DNA of 5,549 nt. Source: an uncultured Clostridia bacterium. Lineage in GTDB: Bacteria > Bacillota > Clostridia > Christensenellales > DUVY01. Location of the stretch: contig CALAYY010000093.1 in assembly GCA_937895465.1 (NCBI GenBank), positions 1 through 5,549 of the forward strand, in the 5' to 3' direction. The position numbers and the translations under genes were made by a program. The notes beneath the pieces are model-generated. The model was not told the origin of the DNA and did no database searches. It worked only from the letters and a program-made list of their open reading frames with translations. Shown in pieces: positions 1 through 5,549 of this stretch (its first letter is position 1; each line of letters begins with the position of its first letter).

Positions 1-784
1 AAGTAGGGCAAGATACAATTTCTACAAAATTATTAACTTTACCCGAATATCTTAAGATTTTTCTGGCGGCTGATATTTCGTCTATAGGGTCTCCTGTAAC
101 AGAAACTCTTATAGTGTCGCCGATATTATCAATTAATAATGAGCCAATGCCGATAGCTGATTTTATTAATGCGCTTTCATACAGCCCTGCTTCAGTTACG
201 CCTAAATGCTGAGGATATTGTGACTTTTGGTTAATAATACGGCATGCATCAATCATCATCTTTACATCTGATGATTTTACCGATATCACAATATCATAAA
301 AACCAAGACTTTCCAAAATTGATACGCTTTTTAAAGCACTTTGCGCTAAAGCCAAAGCACTTCTGCCGTAAGAAGATAAAAACTCTTTTTCAATTGAGCC
401 GCTGTTAACTCCCACTCTTATAGGAATATGATGAGATTTAGCGCAATCGACTACTGCCTTTACCTTTTCATGAGAGCCTATGTTCCCAGGATTAATTCTG
501 ATTTTGTCTATGCCGTTTTCTATTGAGGCTATAGCAAGTCTATAATCAAATTGAATATCCGCAACAAGCGGAATATCGGTGCTTTGCTTTATTGCAGTTA
601 TTGCTTTTGCATCATTAACATCTGTTATAGCCATTCTAACTATATCACAGCCCGCTTGAGCCAATCTGCTAATTTGCAAAGCAGTATTTTCAATATCTGA
701 AGTCTTGGAATTAGTCATAGACTGCACGGCAATTTTGTTACCGCCGCCTATTTCAACATTACCTATTTTGATAATCTTTGTCAT
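1..784 (-). CDS. ispG: 4-hydroxy-3-methylbut-2-enyl diphosphate synthase IspG (GcpE), 3' end cut off by the window
   Basis: This is the penultimate MEP-pathway enzyme, a [4Fe-4S] protein that reductively converts 2-C-methyl-D-erythritol 2,4-cyclodiphosphate to HMBPP in the cytoplasm. I translated it by hand from ATG at 784: 261 codons plus one base are present, against roughly 350-370 residues for the short bacterial form. The visible part is the TIM-barrel domain, with VQSMTN at about 20-25, ADIQFDYRLA at 75-84, KIRINPGNIG at 94-103, RVGVNSGS at 123-130, HLGVTEAG at 193-200 and DTIRVSVTGDP at 223-233. It ends at SCPT (258-261), whose Cys259 is the expected first cluster ligand; the next codon begins with T, consistent with the second Cys. 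The rest of the cluster domain lies off the window. The gene starts 9 bases after the rseP stop and has no clear Shine-Dalgarno sequence, so reinitiation from rseP is likely. Oddity: Gln78 stands where ADIHFD is usual. Confidence 0.96.
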   Translation of the reverse strand, partial: MTKIIKIGNVEIGGGNKIAVQSMTNSKTSDIENTALQISRLAQAGCDIVRMAITDVNDAKAITAIKQSTDIPLVADIQFDYRLAIASIENGIDKIRINPGNIGSHEKVKAVVDCAKSHHIPIRVGVNSGSIEKEFLSSYGRSALALAQSALKSVSILESLGFYDIVISVKSSDVKMMIDACRIINQKSQYPQHLGVTEAGLYESALIKSAIGIGSLLIDNIGDTIRVSVTGDPIDEISAARKILRYSGKVNNFVEIVSCPT

Positions 785-793
785 AAAACTATT

Positions 794-1909
794 CTACTGT
801 ATAAACCTGAGCAAATCAATCAAAATTATTGAACCCAAAAGTAAAACAAAGCCTACAAAATGAATTATGTTTTCTATATTTCGATTAATAGGTTTTTTTC
901 TTATCCATTCAATTAGGGTAAAAATAATCTTTGAACCATCGAGTGCAGGTATGGGGAAAAGATTAAAAATTCCAAGGTTAACAGCTATGAGCGGCAGCAA
1001 AATCAACGTGTTTAATATACTTGCTTGAGATAATTTTGCCATTTCGGTAACTGTAGAAATCGGACCGCTTAATTGATTGAGCCCAATACCCCTAAACAAA
1101 CCGCCAAATGCAGATAAAATCGCACCTGCCATCTTTAGCGTAAACGGAAAAGCATAGCCTATGCTTTCAATGATATTATAACCCTGTCGGACATAATTTT
1201 CAGTCAAAATACCTATTCCTATAACTTTCTGCTCATTTTTGTTTTTATCTAAATAAGTGTATTCAACTTTTTTTAGGCGTAAATCTGTCTTGACACCATC
1301 TCTCAATACAGTAAGGACAAATTCTTCATTCACTTTAACATCCTGCATAAGCGATGATAGATTGTTCAAAATAGAAATATCCTCATTGTTAACAGCTATA
1401 ATAACATCGTTTTTGTTGATAATTCCTGCATTTTGAGTGTCATATACACCGCCTACTACAGGCAAGCTGTTACCTATTACGGCAATAAAAATAATAGAAA
1501 ATAAAAAGCCCGAAATAATGTTAAATACTGCTCCGCTAAGTAAAACTATAATCCTCTTCCATGGCTTTTGCTCGTTAAAGGTAAGTTGAATTTTATCTGC
1601 TTTATTTTCTTGCACTTCTAATGCTTTTTCTTCTTTTTCGGAGAAAACATCTATTTCTTTTTTTGGTTTTTGAGGTGCTTCGCCGTCGGTTTCACCTTCA
1701 AAAGCGCAATATCCACCCAGAGGAAAAATGCGTAAGCTTATTTTTTCACCGCGTTTATTGGTTCTCTGTAAAATTGCAGGACCAAAACCTATAGAAAATT
1801 CATTGATTTTAAAGCCCAAAATCCTGCCTGCAACATAATGACCAAATTCATGAATAGTTACCATCAAAAGTAAAATCAAAATTGCAAGTATTATATATAA
1901 AGCAAACAT
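794..1909 (-). CDS. rseP: RseP/RasP-type site-2 intramembrane zinc metalloprotease (M50 family)
   Basis: A polytopic membrane protease of 371 residues that cleaves substrates inside the bilayer. In relatives it processes anti-sigma factors (RseA in E. coli, RsiW in B. subtilis) and remnant signal peptides; the substrate here is unknown. The zinc motif HEFGH is at 20-24 in the first membrane helix, with catalytic Glu21, and the third ligand motif NLFPIPALDG is at 316-325 with Asp324. Further membrane segments lie at about 118-146, 300-320 and 349-368. FNIISG (129-134) and SGPI (281-284) are other family landmarks. A single PDZ-like domain occupies roughly 150-235. Between GGY (65-67) and KPWKRI (115-120) there is a long Glu/Lys-rich segment, bulkier than I expect for the family. 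The start at 1909 is supported by GGAG four bases upstream. The gene lies between dxr and ispG, its usual position in Clostridia. Family assignment is secure; the physiological substrate is not. Confidence 0.95.
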   Translation of the reverse strand: MFALYIILAILILLLMVTIHEFGHYVAGRILGFKINEFSIGFGPAILQRTNKRGEKISLRIFPLGGYCAFEGETDGEAPQKPKKEIDVFSEKEEKALEVQENKADKIQLTFNEQKPWKRIIVLLSGAVFNIISGFLFSIIFIAVIGNSLPVVGGVYDTQNAGIINKNDVIIAVNNEDISILNNLSSLMQDVKVNEEFVLTVLRDGVKTDLRLKKVEYTYLDKNKNEQKVIGIGILTENYVRQGYNIIESIGYAFPFTLKMAGAILSAFGGLFRGIGLNQLSGPISTVTEMAKLSQASILNTLILLPLIAVNLGIFNLFPIPALDGSKIIFTLIEWIRKKPINRNIENIIHFVGFVLLLGSIILIDLLRFIQ

Positions 1910-1913
1910 AAAT

Positions 1914-1917
1914 CTCC
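1914..1917 (-). promoter_or_regulatory. Ribosome binding site of rseP
   Basis: On the minus strand GGAG sits in the 15-base gap between the dxr stop and the rseP start, with four bases (ATTT) before the ATG at 1909. The spacing is short but usable, and there is no better in-frame start nearby, so this fixes the N-terminus just ahead of the first membrane helix. Confidence 0.6.
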
Positions 1918-1924
1918 AATTTTT

Positions 1925-3079
1925 TCAAATGTTTTTGTTTAATATATTATTATAATCATGAGCAAGATATTCCCTCACATCATAATCAACTTTTTGTATG
2001 TTTTCTATTGTCATAGTATCATTATAGTTCAACTTTGTCACACAATATTCAACTAATTTAAAAATATCCAAAAATCCTATTTTAGAATCCAAAAATAATT
2101 CAACAGCCTTTTCGTCTGCCGCTATCATTACAGCAGTGCTAAAACCGCCTTTTTGATAAGTTTCAACCGCCAATTTAGGAAAAGGAAAAATAATTTCATC
2201 GGGTGCAAAAAAGTCCAAGTGCATATTAAAAAAATTAAGTTCTTTTACTTGAGTTCCTAATCTATCAGGATAAGTTAGAGCATATAATACAGGGATTTCC
2301 ATTGATGGACTTGCTAGCTGAGCTACAACTGAATTATCATTAAATTCTACCATAGAATGAACTGTGCTGGAAGGATGAATTACATAATCAACATTATCAG
2401 TATGAAAAAGATGCTTAGCTTCAATGATTTCTAGTCCCTTGTTCATCATTGTCGCCGAATCTATTGTTATCTTTTTTCCCATATTCCAATTAGGGTGATT
2501 AAGAGCCTGAATAGGTGTAACTTCTTTTAATTGATTGGGTGTATATCCAAAAAAAGCACCGCCGCTTGCCGTCAATATTATTCGTTTTAAGTTATTGCTA
2601 GGCTCACCGTTAAGACATTGAAAGACTGCGGAATGTTCACTGTCAACTGGTATAATCTGATTCTTTTTAGCCGCATTCATTATTATACTTCCAGCACTTA
2701 CAAGCACTTCTTTATTGGCAAGAGCTATTTTTTTGCCTAATGTTATTGCAAGCATAACAGCATTTAATGATGCAGTGCCTGAACTTGCTGCAGCTACAAT
2801 ATCTACACCCTCAATGTTGACTGCATTTTCAAGAGCATTCTTACCGACACATATTTTAATATTCTTCGGTAATTGCTGCTTTAAATATTGATAATCTATA
2901 TTGCTGTCTGAAACACCGACATATTTGGGATAAAATTCCCAAGCAGCGGATATAAGACTTTTTATATTATTATTGACACATAATGAAATAATTTTAAATT
3001 TATCGGGATATTTCCTTGCGGCATTAAGAACATAGCTGCCTATAGTTCCGCTTGAGCCAAGTACGACAAGTCCCTTCAT
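1925..3079 (-). CDS. dxr: 1-deoxy-D-xylulose 5-phosphate reductoisomerase (DXP reductoisomerase)
   Basis: Converts DXP to 2-C-methyl-D-erythritol 4-phosphate with NADPH and a divalent metal; it is the first committed MEP step and the target of fosmidomycin. The protein has 384 residues, a normal full length. The N-terminal Rossmann fold shows GSSGTIG (8-14). The metal site is PVDSEHSA with Asp146 and Glu148, completed by Glu217 and Glu220 in MMNKGLEIIEA (211-221). Substrate and loop residues correspond to E. coli positions: Ser172 (in ASGG), His195 and Trp198 in NHPNWNMG, Asn213 and Lys214. The C-terminal helical domain runs from about 300 to the end. The ATG at 3079 directly abuts the cdsA stop (TAA then ATG, no spacer), and its Shine-Dalgarno lies inside the cdsA 3' end, so translation of the two is probably coupled. 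It appears fully functional. Product feeds the pathway that includes IspG, two genes downstream. Confidence 0.98.
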   Translation of the reverse strand: MKGLVVLGSSGTIGSYVLNAARKYPDKFKIISLCVNNNIKSLISAAWEFYPKYVGVSDSNIDYQYLKQQLPKNIKICVGKNALENAVNIEGVDIVAAASSGTASLNAVMLAITLGKKIALANKEVLVSAGSIIMNAAKKNQIIPVDSEHSAVFQCLNGEPSNNLKRIILTASGGAFFGYTPNQLKEVTPIQALNHPNWNMGKKITIDSATMMNKGLEIIEAKHLFHTDNVDYVIHPSSTVHSMVEFNDNSVVAQLASPSMEIPVLYALTYPDRLGTQVKELNFFNMHLDFFAPDEIIFPFPKLAVETYQKGGFSTAVMIAADEKAVELFLDSKIGFLDIFKLVEYCVTKLNYNDTMTIENIQKVDYDVREYLAHDYNNILNKNI

Positions 3080-3979
3080 TTAGACTGCCCCTATAGAAAA
3101 AATATGCATAATCAGAAAATAAGTATAAATAAACAAGCCGTTAAACATAAGCCCGTCACATCTGTCCATTATTCCGCCGTGTCCGGGGAAAATCGAACCG
3201 TAATCCTTAATATTAACTGACCGCTTTATTACAGACGCAACCAAATCCCCTATCTGAGTAAAGACTGAGCCAAAAAAACCTAATATAATAAAATTAATAT
3301 AGTTAAGAGCTAGAGGCAAGTCCAATACAGTAAAATCTGCAACCTTTAGATAACCTAACATCATTATTAGAAGTGATGCAATTATTCCTCCAAAAAGTCC
3401 GCCGATTGAACCGCTTATTGTCTTTTTGGGACTTATTTGAGGTGCTAATTTAGGGCCTCTTATTGTGATTCCTACAAGGTAAGCAAAAGTATCAGAAAAT
3501 ACTGATACTGCAAAAACCATTACAAGAGGTACTAATGAAAACCAATTATCCAGAGTGTTATTGATAGCAAAAATACATGCTAACAAACTTTGAGGATATA
3601 TTATGATAAATAGAGTTGATAATATATTCCCCATTTCAATAGATTTTTTGAAAAATGATACTATCATCATTCCCAAAAATGTTACGCCTACAAGCAAAAA
3701 CACTAGCGCAAGACCGTCAATACGCCAATCTGTTCCAAAAATATTGGCTGAAAACGCTGATACACTAAATACTGCATAAGCCATAACAGGGAAAAGCACA
3801 ACAACAGGTAAGATCGGATTGGGCATTTTATTGGATAATGCCTTAGCCATTTCTGCGCCTGCCATTATCATCAAACCTACAATAAGCAAATCAAAAAACA
3901 GCGTATGTACTTCTCTTAACAAAAACGCACTGACTAAAACTATCAAAATTATTAATGAGCTTAATATTCTTTTTTTCAT
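3080..3979 (-). CDS. cdsA: Phosphatidate cytidylyltransferase (CDP-diglyceride synthase)
   Basis: Integral membrane enzyme that makes CDP-diacylglycerol from phosphatidic acid and CTP, the branch point for bacterial phospholipids. It has 299 residues, in the usual range, with about eight hydrophobic segments starting at residue 5. Two conserved stretches are clear. FSDTFAYLVG (161-170) is followed by ISPKKTISGSIGG (182-194). The family signature runs from Ser249 to Asp275: SVIKR, then KD (258-259), then FPGHGGIMDRCD (264-275), containing the metal- and CTP-binding acidic and basic residues. Cys274 sits at a position usually held by an aliphatic or aromatic residue or Thr, a mild deviation. 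The start at 3979 is one base after the uppS stop. A GGGGA at 3991-3995 lies 11 bases upstream, a rather long spacing, so coupling to uppS may help initiation. Its own 3' end carries the dxr ribosome binding site. Confidence 0.97.
   Translation of the reverse strand: MKKRILSSLIILIVLVSAFLLREVHTLFFDLLIVGLMIMAGAEMAKALSNKMPNPILPVVVLFPVMAYAVFSVSAFSANIFGTDWRIDGLALVFLLVGVTFLGMMIVSFFKKSIEMGNILSTLFIIIYPQSLLACIFAINNTLDNWFSLVPLVMVFAVSVFSDTFAYLVGITIRGPKLAPQISPKKTISGSIGGLFGGIIASLLIMMLGYLKVADFTVLDLPLALNYINFIILGFFGSVFTQIGDLVASVIKRSVNIKDYGSIFPGHGGIMDRCDGLMFNGLFIYTYFLIMHIFSIGAV
3088..3092 (-). promoter_or_regulatory. Ribosome binding site of dxr, inside the cdsA 3' end
   Basis: Minus-strand AGGGG lies eight bases before the dxr ATG and falls within the last codons of cdsA. 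Because the cdsA stop directly abuts the dxr start, a ribosome finishing cdsA would cover this site, which suggests termination-reinitiation coupling. Confidence 0.6.
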
Positions 3980-3980
3980 C

Positions 3981-4670
3981 TTATTTTATATCCCCAAATT
4001 TTCTGTGTCTATTACTATAACTGTTTATTGCTGCTTCAAGAGTCTTTTTTGAAAAATCTGGCCAAAGTGTTTTGGTAAAATATAATTCACTATAAGCCGA
4101 TTGATATAACATAAAATTACTTATCCTTTGTTCTCCGCTTGTACGGATTATAAGATCAGGATCAGGAATTCCCGCCGAATAAAGATGTTTTTCCAATATA
4201 TCCTGATTAAGCTCTTTATGTCCTTCCTTAACAGCAAGATTAACCGCTCGTATAATCTCGTCTCTGCCACTGTAGTTAAAAGCAATATTCAAGACCCTGT
4301 CAGTAAAACTTGCAGTATCTTTCAATGCTTGATTGACTTTTTCACGGCTAAAGTCATTAAGGATACTAATATCGCCCATAATATTAAGTCTGATTTTGTT
4401 TTTTAACAGGTCAGGCAAACTGCTGTCAATATACTCATCCAAAAGACCCATTATAGTCTGAATTTCTTCTTTTGGTCTTTTTAGATTTTCTTTTGACAAT
4501 GCGTAAATAGACATATACTTTATGCCCAAATCAAAAACATATTGAAATGTTCGCTTCAATGCCTTTATGCCGTATTTGTGCCCTATAGAACGTTGTAAGC
4601 CCTTAGACAAAGCCCAACGCCCATTGCCGTCCATAATAAAAGCAATATGCTGCGGTATTCTGTCAGCCAT
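3981..4670 (-). CDS. uppS: Isoprenyl transferase, probable undecaprenyl diphosphate synthase
   Basis: Cytoplasmic cis-prenyltransferase that extends farnesyl diphosphate with isopentenyl diphosphate to the C55 carrier lipid precursor for peptidoglycan and other wall polymers. From ATG at 4670 the product is 229 residues. It shows MDGNGRWA (13-20) with catalytic Asp14, His31 after the first helix, YALSKENLKRP (56-66), FNYSGRDEI (131-139), and IRTSGEQRISNF (175-186) with Arg176, Arg182 and Ser184. SELYFTKTLWPDF (194-206) supplies Glu195 and the LWPDF end motif. The frame stays open to another ATG at 4694, adding eight residues. I prefer 4670 because AAGGA lies five bases upstream and the protein then begins MADRIPQHIAFIMDG, close to the family's usual N-terminus. 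It overlaps the upstream small ORF by 8 bases. Oddities: Leu63 replaces the usual Trp of ENW, and YSGR replaces YGGR/YGSR. Chain length of the product cannot be read from sequence. Confidence 0.95.
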   Translation of the reverse strand: MADRIPQHIAFIMDGNGRWALSKGLQRSIGHKYGIKALKRTFQYVFDLGIKYMSIYALSKENLKRPKEEIQTIMGLLDEYIDSSLPDLLKNKIRLNIMGDISILNDFSREKVNQALKDTASFTDRVLNIAFNYSGRDEIIRAVNLAVKEGHKELNQDILEKHLYSAGIPDPDLIIRTSGEQRISNFMLYQSAYSELYFTKTLWPDFSKKTLEAAINSYSNRHRKFGDIK

Positions 4671-4863
4671 TATTATCCTTGATGTTATTTTCAAAATATG
4701 CCGTTGTCAGTTTAACATCAGTATCTGACACGGTATATTTTACTACTCTTTCTATACAGTCTTTGCCGCAAGTTGGATTGATACAGCTGATTATATAATC
4801 CAGTCCAAATGATTTTATAATCTGTATCGCCTCCAAAATAGGTCTTGCAGTCAAATACATCAT
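4663..4863 (-). CDS. Small cysteine-containing protein of unknown function between frr and uppS (66 residues)
   Basis: I do not recognise the family. The frame starts with two adjacent ATGs (4863 and 4860) four bases after the frr stop and ends in TGA that overlaps the uppS start by 8 bases. It therefore fills the frr-uppS interval exactly, as a real operon gene would. A longer in-frame start at 4923 lies inside frr and gives a Lys/Trp-rich leader that looks like frr read out of frame, so I reject it. The product begins MMYLTARPILEAI. Residues 5-20 look like an amphipathic helix, a short strand (YIISCI) follows, and 39-57 look like a beta hairpin. Cys27, Cys32 and Cys36 flank NPTCGKDC, a possible metal or redox site. 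No signal peptide or membrane segment is visible. No strong Shine-Dalgarno is present (a weak GGA at 4875-4877), so translation probably depends on coupling to frr. Role unknown; existence is fairly likely from packing and ordinary codon use. Confidence 0.72.
   Translation of the reverse strand: MMYLTARPILEAIQIIKSFGLDYIISCINPTCGKDCIERVVKYTVSDTDVKLTTAYFENNIKDNNG
4676..4680 (-). promoter_or_regulatory. Ribosome binding site deciding the uppS start
   Basis: Minus-strand AAGGA is followed by a five-base spacer and the ATG at 4670. It lies inside the last codons of the small upstream ORF. The alternative ATG at 4694 has no comparable site, so this motif favours the shorter, 229-residue UppS. Confidence 0.7.
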
Positions 4864-4867
4864 TGTT

Positions 4868-5443
4868 TTATATATCCAAAATCTCTTTTTCTTTATCTGC
4901 CAAAACTTTTTCCAAAGCTGCAATATATTTGTCAGTTGCTTTTTGAACTTCTTTTTCCTGAGTTGCCAATTCGTCCTCAGTCATGCCGGCATCTTTTTTG
5001 AGCTTCTTAAATACTTCCAAAATATCTCTACGCTCATTACGAATACCAACCTTAAATTCTTCTGCCGTCTTTTTTACCGACTTTACTAAATCTTTACGGC
5101 GTTCTTCCGTAAGCTGAGGAAAAGCAAGTCTTATTATTTTACCGTCATCAGTCGGAGTAATTCCAAGGTCAGATGCCATTATAGCTTTTGTTACATTCTT
5201 TAAAGCAGAAGCATCCCAAAGTGAAATTGTTATAAGCCTTGCTTCAGGAACGCTTATATTAGCCATTTGATTTAACGGAGTAGGTGTTCCGTAATAATCA
5301 ACCACAATCTTGTCCAAAAGATGCGGATTAGCGCGTCCTGCTCTTACTTTGTTCATTTCCGTCTTGAAACTTTCCACAACTTTTTCCAATCTAGTTTCAA
5401 ACTTTTGAAAATTGTCTTTAATTACTTGAACATCGGCTGTCAT
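4868..5443 (-). CDS. frr: Ribosome recycling factor
   Basis: Works with EF-G to split the post-termination ribosome and free it from mRNA and tRNA. It has 191 residues against the usual 185 or so, with a few extra residues at the N-terminus. The two-domain architecture is visible. Domain I is the long three-helix bundle, with KVRAGRANPHLLD (32-44) in helix 1, and with RLAFPQLTEERRKDLVK (105-121) leading into helix 2, which carries RNERRD (135-140). The Glu/Lys-rich C-terminal helix runs from about 155 to 191. Domain II, the beta barrel, holds YYGTPTPLNQMANISVPE (50-67) and LGITP (93-97). All family landmarks are intact. The start at 5443 is supported by a strong G-rich ribosome binding site. 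It follows pyrH by 26 bases, the standard bacterial neighbourhood, and its stop is four bases ahead of the small ORF. Confidence 0.98.
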   Translation of the reverse strand: MTADVQVIKDNFQKFETRLEKVVESFKTEMNKVRAGRANPHLLDKIVVDYYGTPTPLNQMANISVPEARLITISLWDASALKNVTKAIMASDLGITPTDDGKIIRLAFPQLTEERRKDLVKSVKKTAEEFKVGIRNERRDILEVFKKLKKDAGMTEDELATQEKEVQKATDKYIAALEKVLADKEKEILDI

Positions 5444-5452
5444 ATAAACAAA

Positions 5453-5458
5453 CCCCCT
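5453..5458 (-). promoter_or_regulatory. Ribosome binding site of frr
   Basis: Minus-strand AGGGGG lies nine bases before the frr ATG, in the only gap in the window (26 bases between pyrH and frr) with a clearly independent, strong initiation signal. This fits the high demand for recycling factor and fixes the frr start at 5443. Confidence 0.65.
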
Positions 5459-5469
5459 GTTTTTTTATT

Positions 5470-5549
5470 CTATTCTATTAATGTTCCGATTTTTTCACCA
5501 AAAGCTGCTTTTACTATGCCGCGTTCTTCGGACAAAGCAAAGGCAATTA
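5470..5549 (-). CDS. pyrH: UMP kinase PyrH, C-terminal 25 residues only
   Basis: The window opens inside this gene, so only the 3' end is present: two bases of a split codon, 25 codons and a TAG stop at 5470-5472. The translated tail reads IAFALSEERG followed by IVKAAFGEKIGTLIE. The GEKIGTLI ending is typical of bacterial UMP kinase, a hexameric amino-acid-kinase-fold enzyme that phosphorylates UMP to UDP. The position directly upstream of frr supports the call, since pyrH-frr is one of the most conserved bacterial gene pairs. The catalytic parts lie outside the window, so integrity cannot be judged. Confidence 0.88.
   Translation of the reverse strand, partial: IAFALSEERGIVKAAFGEKIGTLIE

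Noticed and set aside
785..793. Possible terminator or promoter between rseP and ispG
   Set aside because: The gap is nine bases with no inverted repeat and no room for promoter elements. The two genes are most simply co-transcribed.
3140..3160. Cys274 in the CdsA signature, where an aliphatic or aromatic residue or Thr is usual
   Set aside because: It is a single conservative-looking change at a non-catalytic position, with every signature charged residue kept. Not evidence of altered function.
3819..4052. Plus-strand open frame of 77 codons
   Set aside because: It is antisense to the start of cdsA and the end of uppS, both secure genes. It shows no recognisable motif and no independent support.
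4128..4406. Plus-strand open frame of 92 codons
   Set aside because: It lies wholly antisense to uppS and its predicted peptide matches no family I know. The opposite-strand gene explains the open frame.
4864..4923. 20-residue N-terminal extension of the small ORF from an upstream ATG at 4923
   Set aside because: The added stretch lies entirely within the frr 3' end and the 4-base gap, and is a Trp/Lys-rich reading of frr in another frame. The paired ATGs just after the frr stop are a far more natural start.
5446..5462. Small inverted repeat (AAACA / TGTTT) with the G-rich frr ribosome binding site in its loop
   Set aside because: Only five mostly A-T pairs with a seven-base loop. It is too weak to be called a regulatory hairpin or terminator without folding data or conservation.

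Overview
The window is a compact stretch of one co-directional, minus-strand gene cluster. Read in the direction of transcription (from base 5549 down to base 1) the order is pyrH (3' end only), frr, a small unnamed gene, uppS, cdsA, dxr, an rseP-type site-2 protease gene, and ispG (3' end cut off by the window). This is the classic pyrH-frr-uppS-cdsA-dxr-rseP order of Bacillota. The direct rseP-ispG junction is the arrangement I associate with Clostridia; B. subtilis has proS and polC after the protease gene. The DNA is AT-rich, the start sites mostly carry purine-rich Shine-Dalgarno sequences, and TGA serves as a stop (end of the small ORF) while Trp is TGG, so the standard bacterial code applies. 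I infer a low-GC clostridial bacterium; the sequence alone does not give me genus or family.

Layout: 5470-5549 is the C-terminus of UMP kinase. A 26-base gap carrying a strong ribosome binding site leads to frr (ribosome recycling factor, 4868-5443). Four bases further on is a 66-residue cysteine-containing small ORF (4663-4863), which overlaps the start of uppS by 8 bases. uppS (3981-4670), cdsA (3080-3979) and dxr (1925-3079) follow with 0-1 base between genes. The M50 protease gene (794-1909) comes after 15 bases, and ispG (784 down to the window edge) after 9 more. No gap exceeds 26 bases. I see no internal promoter, terminator, RNA gene, mobile element or repeat. The plus-strand open frames are antisense shadows of cdsA and uppS.

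Functionally the cluster joins the end of the translation cycle (Frr) and pyrimidine nucleotide supply (PyrH) to envelope lipid synthesis. Dxr and IspG are steps of the MEP pathway to isoprenoid precursors. UppS elongates these into the polyprenyl carrier used for peptidoglycan. CdsA makes the CDP-diacylglycerol needed for phospholipids. The membrane protease is probably involved in envelope signalling.

The core genes look intact and ordinary. The one element I cannot explain by known family is the small three-cysteine ORF between frr and uppS. Lesser points are a charged insertion in the protease and a few substitutions within otherwise conserved enzyme motifs.
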